Positions 60,480 through 64,000 of a DNA stretch of 64,000 nt are shown piece by piece. A program made the translations under genes and the position numbers. The stretch covers positions 28,364,082 to 28,428,081 of the forward strand of contig NC_067207.1 of assembly GCF_026262505.1 (NCBI RefSeq), given 5' to 3'. Numbering within the stretch: position 1 is the first letter of the stretch; each line of letters starts with the position of its first letter. The notes beneath the pieces were generated by a model. It was not told the DNA's origin. It ran no database searches and worked only from the letters and a program-made list of their open reading frames with translations. Origin of the DNA: Trichomonas vaginalis G3. Taxonomy: Eukaryota > Parabasalia > Trichomonadida > Trichomonadidae.

Positions 60480-60837
60480 ACGATAAAAATCTCTGCTACT
60501 AGCAGTACTGCTACTGACAGTAGCAGTACTTTTTCTGACAGTAGCAGTACTTTTACTGACAGTAGCAGTACTTTTTCTGACAGTAGCAGTACTTTTACTG
60601 ACAGTAGCAGTACTTTTACTGACAGTAGCAGTACTTTATCGTCGAAAACCCTCTCAAATTTTCCTTTTTACTGCAACTAGCAGTACTTTTACTGACAGTA
60701 GCAGTACTTTTACTGACAGTAGCAGTACTTTTACTGACAGTAGCAGTACTTTTTCTGACAGTAGCAGTACTTTTACTGACAGTAGCAGTACTTTTACTGA
60801 CAGTAGCAGTACTGCTAGTAGCAGAGATTTTTATCGT
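60480..60837. repeat. Minisatellite of about 12 x 21 bp enclosed by a 32-bp inverted repeat
   Basis: Arms 60480-60511 and 60806-60837 are perfect inverted copies (outer part ACGATAAAAATCTCTGCTAC). Between them are two arrays of six GACAGTAGCAGTACTTTTACT-like units, separated by about 45 bp of unrelated sequence. Units are themselves partly palindromic (AGTACTGCTACT). Non-coding. Confidence 0.85.
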
Positions 60838-60942
60838 CCAACTTTACAAATGTAAACTCCTATCGTTCTATTTTCTTCACTAGGGTCTAACACCAAAGTA
60901 ACCTATGTACATGAAATTTCACTGCATAAAAGGAAAAAAACC

Positions 60943-61019
60943 TGGGCGAATCGGGATTTGAACCGAGGTCTTCGACGCCTTTAACGAGGTAGCCCATACC
61001 ACTGAGCTATGAGCCGCTT
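60943..61019 (-). tRNA. tRNA-like sequence, probably degenerate (Asn-like)
   Basis: The minus strand has a good A box (TAGCTCAGTGG) and B box (GGTTCAAATCC), the right distance apart, and a D stem GCTC/GGGC. The acceptor stem (GCGGCTC against ATTCGCC) and the anticodon stem do not pair well; the loop around CGTTAA suggests Asn (GTT) with a displaced U33. It is a pseudo-tRNA, or a chimera of two tRNA halves, inside element C. Polymerase III promoter activity is still possible. Confidence 0.4.
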
Positions 61020-61156
61020 GCATATTTTTAAGTAAAATATAGTATATTTGTCATACAGTGAAGGATGACCAAACTTAAAAAAATAAAGTTAGTTTTATTT
61101 TTTTCTATCTTAAGGAAATTCATGAAAATTCACCTGTTGAATTTTGTATAAAAAGT

Positions 61157-61178
61157 AACCCGCTGTTTTCCGCGGGTT
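61157..61178. repeat. Second, imperfect copy of the KilA-N palindrome
   Basis: AACCCGC (61157-61163) and GCGGGTT (61172-61178), with the same flanking words as 60160-60215. Confidence 0.7.
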
Positions 61179-61292
61179 GGTATATTCTTCACAAAATGCT
61201 TGTTTTGAGGTCGAGCCACTTTTGGCTCCACCTCTTTTTTCAACCAAAACTCATTTTTGTCGAATTCAGCACAAATTTCATGAAAATTCAAG

Positions 61293-61340
61293 AGGTGAAA
61301 AAACAGGTGAAAAAAGAGGTGAAATCTCACCTCTTCACCT
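61293..61340. promoter_or_regulatory. AGGTGA array with palindrome (site 9)
   Basis: GAGGTGAAAAAACAGGTGAA, then GAGGTGAAATCTCACCTCTT. It sits just 3' of the virion-like gene 61353-62213. Confidence 0.65.
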
Positions 61341-61352
61341 AAAATATATTTT

Positions 61353-62213
61353 TCAATACTTTTTCAGCACTTTTCCGTAGTTGTATATGAAAGACAATTC
61401 GAGATAAAAGTCATAGTACAATGGTATTATATGCTGCACACCATTTGTTGTGAACCAGACTTGAAAGTCAGAGAAACTGTTACTAGGTGGTTCGTAGAAT
61501 TTAGAAGCAAAGTCATAAAAGTCCTTACCAATACATAGAAAACTATTGTTGCTTGAACTGAAACTTGCATGACACATGACATTTTGAGGGTCAAACACGT
61601 TTCTATAAACTGTCAAATCTGTTGGTGGGCGTATAAATTTAAACGGACCGTCAGGTGGTAATGGTTCGTTCTGGTTTAGTAACCGAAGAAATTGTGCCCA
61701 AGAACGTTTGTCTACTTCCCAAAATAAAAACTCTGTACTTCTTCGAGGGTTATTTTCAATCCTTTGAAATGAAACTGTGGAGTTCATCTTGTCATATTCT
61801 AGTTTCAGATAGTAAGTTCCGTTTAGTAGAGAGTCGTATTTTTCTTGCAATTCCCAATAATATTTGTTTATTTGAGTTTGAAAGTCATTTAGAGTCTTCT
61901 CAAGGTTTTCGTCTGAACGAATTGTAAAGATTCTCATTTCGTCAAATTTGTCTATTAGACCATCAGAACCTCTATACTGCCCATGAAAATATACTGCAAA
62001 CATAAACGCGTTAGTTCTATTTGAAAACAAAACTCTTCTAAATCCTATTGCCTTTGCATCTGAAGGACTTTGAAGCCAACGAATTGGAAAGTCAAACCTG
62101 TAAGCACCGGATGAAATTTCTTCATCTGAAATAGTCCTACCAGCGTTTGTAAAGATATAGTCTAACGGTTTTGTATCTGCTACTTTTGTTCTTTGTTTTT
62201 CAACCTGAAACAT
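61353..62213 (-). CDS. Virion-like protein, FPxDW family (C)
   Basis: 286 residues from MFQVEKQRTKVADTKPLDYI, context TTAAATG. The N-terminus carries the family pattern (YRFDFPIRWLQSPSDAKAIGF). The rest is beta-rich (FYDFASKFYEPPSNSFSDFQ, YYDFYLELSFIYNYGKVL). Shared with M1 and A, so it is a core gene of the whole group, probably a minor capsid protein. It looks whole. Confidence 0.55.
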   Translation of the reverse strand: MFQVEKQRTKVADTKPLDYIFTNAGRTISDEEISSGAYRFDFPIRWLQSPSDAKAIGFRRVLFSNRTNAFMFAVYFHGQYRGSDGLIDKFDEMRIFTIRSDENLEKTLNDFQTQINKYYWELQEKYDSLLNGTYYLKLEYDKMNSTVSFQRIENNPRRSTEFLFWEVDKRSWAQFLRLLNQNEPLPPDGPFKFIRPPTDLTVYRNVFDPQNVMCHASFSSSNNSFLCIGKDFYDFASKFYEPPSNSFSDFQVWFTTNGVQHIIPLYYDFYLELSFIYNYGKVLKKY

Positions 62214-62279
62214 TTAATATATGTAAAAATATACTGTTTTAAAAAATGTTTTTACTTCATGCAATTTCATATTTCTCAT

Positions 62280-62998
62280 CTAACAAACATGTTGTCTGAC
62301 TGCTTGAGGGTTAGGTTGGTACCATTCGAACTTGACACTTGCAATTCCTTCAATTGCATTCAAAATGTCTGAGTCGGAGTCAACCATTTGTTCTCTCTTT
62401 GTAGTCTTGAAAGCGTCAAGAAGCATTGCAGCTGTTGTGACATTGCCATGCGCATAGTATATATGACCGTCCAAATCTGTTATGGTCAATCTGAGATTGT
62501 ATCCTTTCTTATTTCCGTCTTGAATGGCAGCAAGTACTCCCATGAAGCCTTCTTTGTTCTTTCCTTCGTCAAAGTTTACTGTAAAGGTTCGACCTGAACC
62601 AATTTGACTTCTAACTTCGCGATACTTTTCATATGCATATCTTGTTCTTTCCATGGGAGCATGACCATCCTCTGCACTACCTTTTTTCCGTCTCAAGGGA
62701 TGCAATTGTTCGTCATGTTTCCAGTAGAATCTGGCAAAGCCGTCGTGTCCTTCAACTTGCGGTTCATTAACATCGAAAGGCATGTCCATAAGACGTTCTT
62801 CTTCTAACCTCTCTAGTCTGTTTGGATAATTTGCACGTGCTGTTTCCAAATCCATTTCGTAGCGAAGACCAGACAATTTGTCATAGACTTTTATGGGTCT
62901 TCCCTTCCTATATTTAAACTTCTTCGAAACTCTCCAACCATATCTTTCTAACTCTGCTTTTTTCTAGCAGACTTTCTATCCATTCTATATGGGGGCAT
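62280..62998 (-). CDS. Unknown C protein
   Basis: The main part is 198 residues (MSGLRYEMDLETARANYPNR and following). The true start may be at about 62998, after an AAAAAATATTTTTTTATTTT promoter-like stretch. Middle with basic charge (HPLRRKKGSAEDG), then a beta-rich domain (GRTFTVNFDEGKNKEGFMGV, YNLRLTITDLDGHIYYAHGN). No family recognised; about one interruption. Confidence 0.45.
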
Positions 62999-63028
62999 TT
63001 CAAATAAAATAAAAAAATATTTTTTTCT

Positions 63029-63612
63029 TTACTTTACATAACCACCAGCTGCCAAAAGTCTTTGACGCCAACCCATACCAGCTAATGAAGGTTGACTTGG
63101 TTTAGTCTGGAGACTAACCTTTGGTTTTGGTTTATCTTCAGTTTTTGGTTTTTCTTCTTCTATTGGTTTTTCGCCACTTTTCGGTTCATCTGACTTTACT
63201 TCACTTGCAGGTATGGTTGTGTCGTCAACATCTTCATAAATATCATATGCCATTTGTTTTTGTTTTCCTTTCAACTTTTTGTGTTTGTTGTAAAGTTTAG
63301 AATATTTCGACTCTAAGTCAATGAGATGTTCTATAATGAACTGTTCGTCGGTAAAATATACTTTTCCATCTGTTGTCTCTTTAACTCCTTCAGACTTCAA
63401 TATTTTATTTGTGAGAGTCTGTTTCTTTTTTGAGATACTAGCCGTTCCATTTCTATGAAAAGTGACTTTGTAGTTAGGGTTTGTATTTCCAGACCTGGCA
63501 CTTTCTATTATTGAATTTTTCTCTTCATCTGTAAGTTCTTTGACAGGTTTTGACAATGGTTCTGAACTTTTTTGTTTGGTGTCAAATCTACCGTTTCAAC
63601 TTCTTCGGTCAT
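63029..63612 (-). CDS. ARSG/RKKK-family protein (C)
   Basis: Pattern LTDEEKNSIIESARSGNTNP, YKVTFHRNGTASISKKKQTL, then a coiled coil and a Pro/Lys/Glu-rich tail (KPIEEEKPKTEDKPKPK) ending in a short conserved-looking MGWRQRLLAAGGYV. Related to 42074-42507 and 24265-24501. About one interruption. Confidence 0.5.
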
Positions 63613-63630
63613 TTCATCTCAGTAAAAATT

Positions 63631-63786
63631 TTAGTTTGGTTTGTTTTCAACTGGTTGTTTAGGTTTTTTAAGTCGGTCTAAAACTTCCTGAGGTATAGGA
63701 AGAACTTGACAAACACGTGGTTGTGTAACTGCTGGAAGTCGACAAATCCATCTTGAACCCATTTGTCTCAATGCTGTATTGTTCAT
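63631..63786 (-). CDS. Small unknown protein, 51 aa
   Basis: Starts MNNTALRQMGSRWICRLPAV and ends KQPVENKPN. Preceded by TTTTTTTACTGAGATGAA, the same leader as the gene starting at 63612 (TTTTTACTGAGATGAA), so the two form a unit with duplicated promoters. Possible small virion protein. Confidence 0.5.
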   Translation of the reverse strand: MNNTALRQMGSRWICRLPAVTQPRVCQVLPIPQEVLDRLKKPKQPVENKPN

Positions 63787-63805
63787 TTCATCTCAGTAAA
63801 AAAAT

Positions 63806-64000
63806 TTACATTCCCCACGTTTGAGGCGGTTGCGGTTGGTTGTTGTTTACCCACTGTTGTGCATGGTTATATCCTCTGTTAAAGAATCTTTCACCTTGGT
63901 CCATATAGTGTCCTGCTTGGTTATAGTAGTCATTTGCTTTGTTATAGTAGTTTCCTGCTTCTCTTCCTACATTGTCCATCCATCCTTGAACTTTTCCTCT
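63806..64000 (-). CDS. Tyr/Asn/Gly-repeat virion-type protein (C), partial
   Basis: The last 64 residues of a gene running off the right edge. It holds imperfect repeats (GNYYNKANDYYNQAGHYMDQ) and ends QPQPPQTWGM. The GWMDNVGREAG lead resembles the glycine-rich small virion proteins of M1 and A only in composition. Function unknown. Confidence 0.45.
   Translation of the reverse strand, partial: RGKVQGWMDNVGREAGNYYNKANDYYNQAGHYMDQGERFFNRGYNHAQQWVNNNQPQPPQTWGM

Larger units (their letters stand above)
60838..61352. other. Intergenic region with tRNA-like sequence and a KilA-N fragment
   Basis: Besides the tRNA-like sequence, 61141-61200 repeats part of the KilA-N gene around the palindrome (GCGGGTTGGTATATTCTTC, ACAAAATGC) in decayed form, then AGGTGA site 9. 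No gene. Confidence 0.5.
46362..64000. mobile_element. Capsid-bearing element C (Polinton-like virus/Maverick), right end outside window
   Basis: 17.6 kb with a large virion protein, major capsid protein, two core minor virion genes, an SF3 helicase, an HNH gene, packaging ATPase, two KilA-N proteins, T5orf172 and further virion genes. No DNA polymerase B or integrase is seen in this part. Its capsid protein is clearly different from the A/B type. SF3 helicase replacing PolB is a feature of Polinton-like viruses and virophages, so C may be of that kind; a polymerase beyond the right edge is not excluded. Broken, with roughly ten interruptions. Confidence 0.7.

Noticed and set aside
60480-60837. 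CRISPR-like array
   Set aside because: Units of 21 bp are contiguous and have no unique spacers.

Overview
The window is AT-rich protist DNA with intron-less, closely packed host genes, a large ankyrin family, Trichomonas-type initiator (TCA+1) start sites and several Maverick/Polinton elements. This fits Trichomonas vaginalis or a close relative. A run of 100 N at 46262-46361 shows it is a draft scaffold.

Layout. (1) 1-6146: the right end of a Maverick (here M1), with a Pro/Thr-rich virion protein, a packaging ATPase and a divergently transcribed virion-like protein; its tip is at about 6146. (2) 6147-23585: host DNA. It holds an exostosin-like glycosyltransferase, a POC1-like WD40 protein, an ankyrin gene (ANK1), a RibD-C/cupin gene, a NIFK/Nop15-like RRM protein, a membrane-anchored MOCOS-like aminotransferase, a FAM184-like coiled-coil protein, a second RibD-C/cupin gene and a second ankyrin gene (ANK2) split by a 920-bp DNA transposon. 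The ANK and RibD/cupin genes are remains of a duplicated module; both RibD/cupin copies carry one in-frame stop. (3) 23586-24675 and 45455-46261: Maverick B, split by (4) Maverick A, 24676-45454. A is complete from tip to tip, with terminal inverted repeats of about 607 bp and a 5-bp ATTGA target duplication. It encodes protein-primed-type DNA polymerase B, a DDE integrase, packaging ATPase, major capsid protein, minor virion proteins, a collar-like fibre, and T5orf172 and KilA-N type proteins; many genes are broken. (5) 46362-64000: element C, another capsid-bearing element running off the right edge. It has a more distant major capsid protein, an SF3 (D5-like) helicase, an HNH gene, a packaging ATPase, two KilA-N proteins and a T5orf172 protein. 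No DNA polymerase or integrase is visible in the part present, so it looks more like a Polinton-like virus (PLV) than the PolB Maverick next to it.

The virus-like elements share unusual non-coding architecture: a hairpin 10-20 bp inside each tip whose stem is kept while its sequence changes, repeated AGGTGA arrays around a GGTGAGATCTCACC palindrome between genes, 17-18 bp spacers between divergent genes, and TAAATG-like start contexts unlike the host's initiators. These are the strongest candidates for undescribed biology here. All functions are read from motifs by eye; no database search was run.
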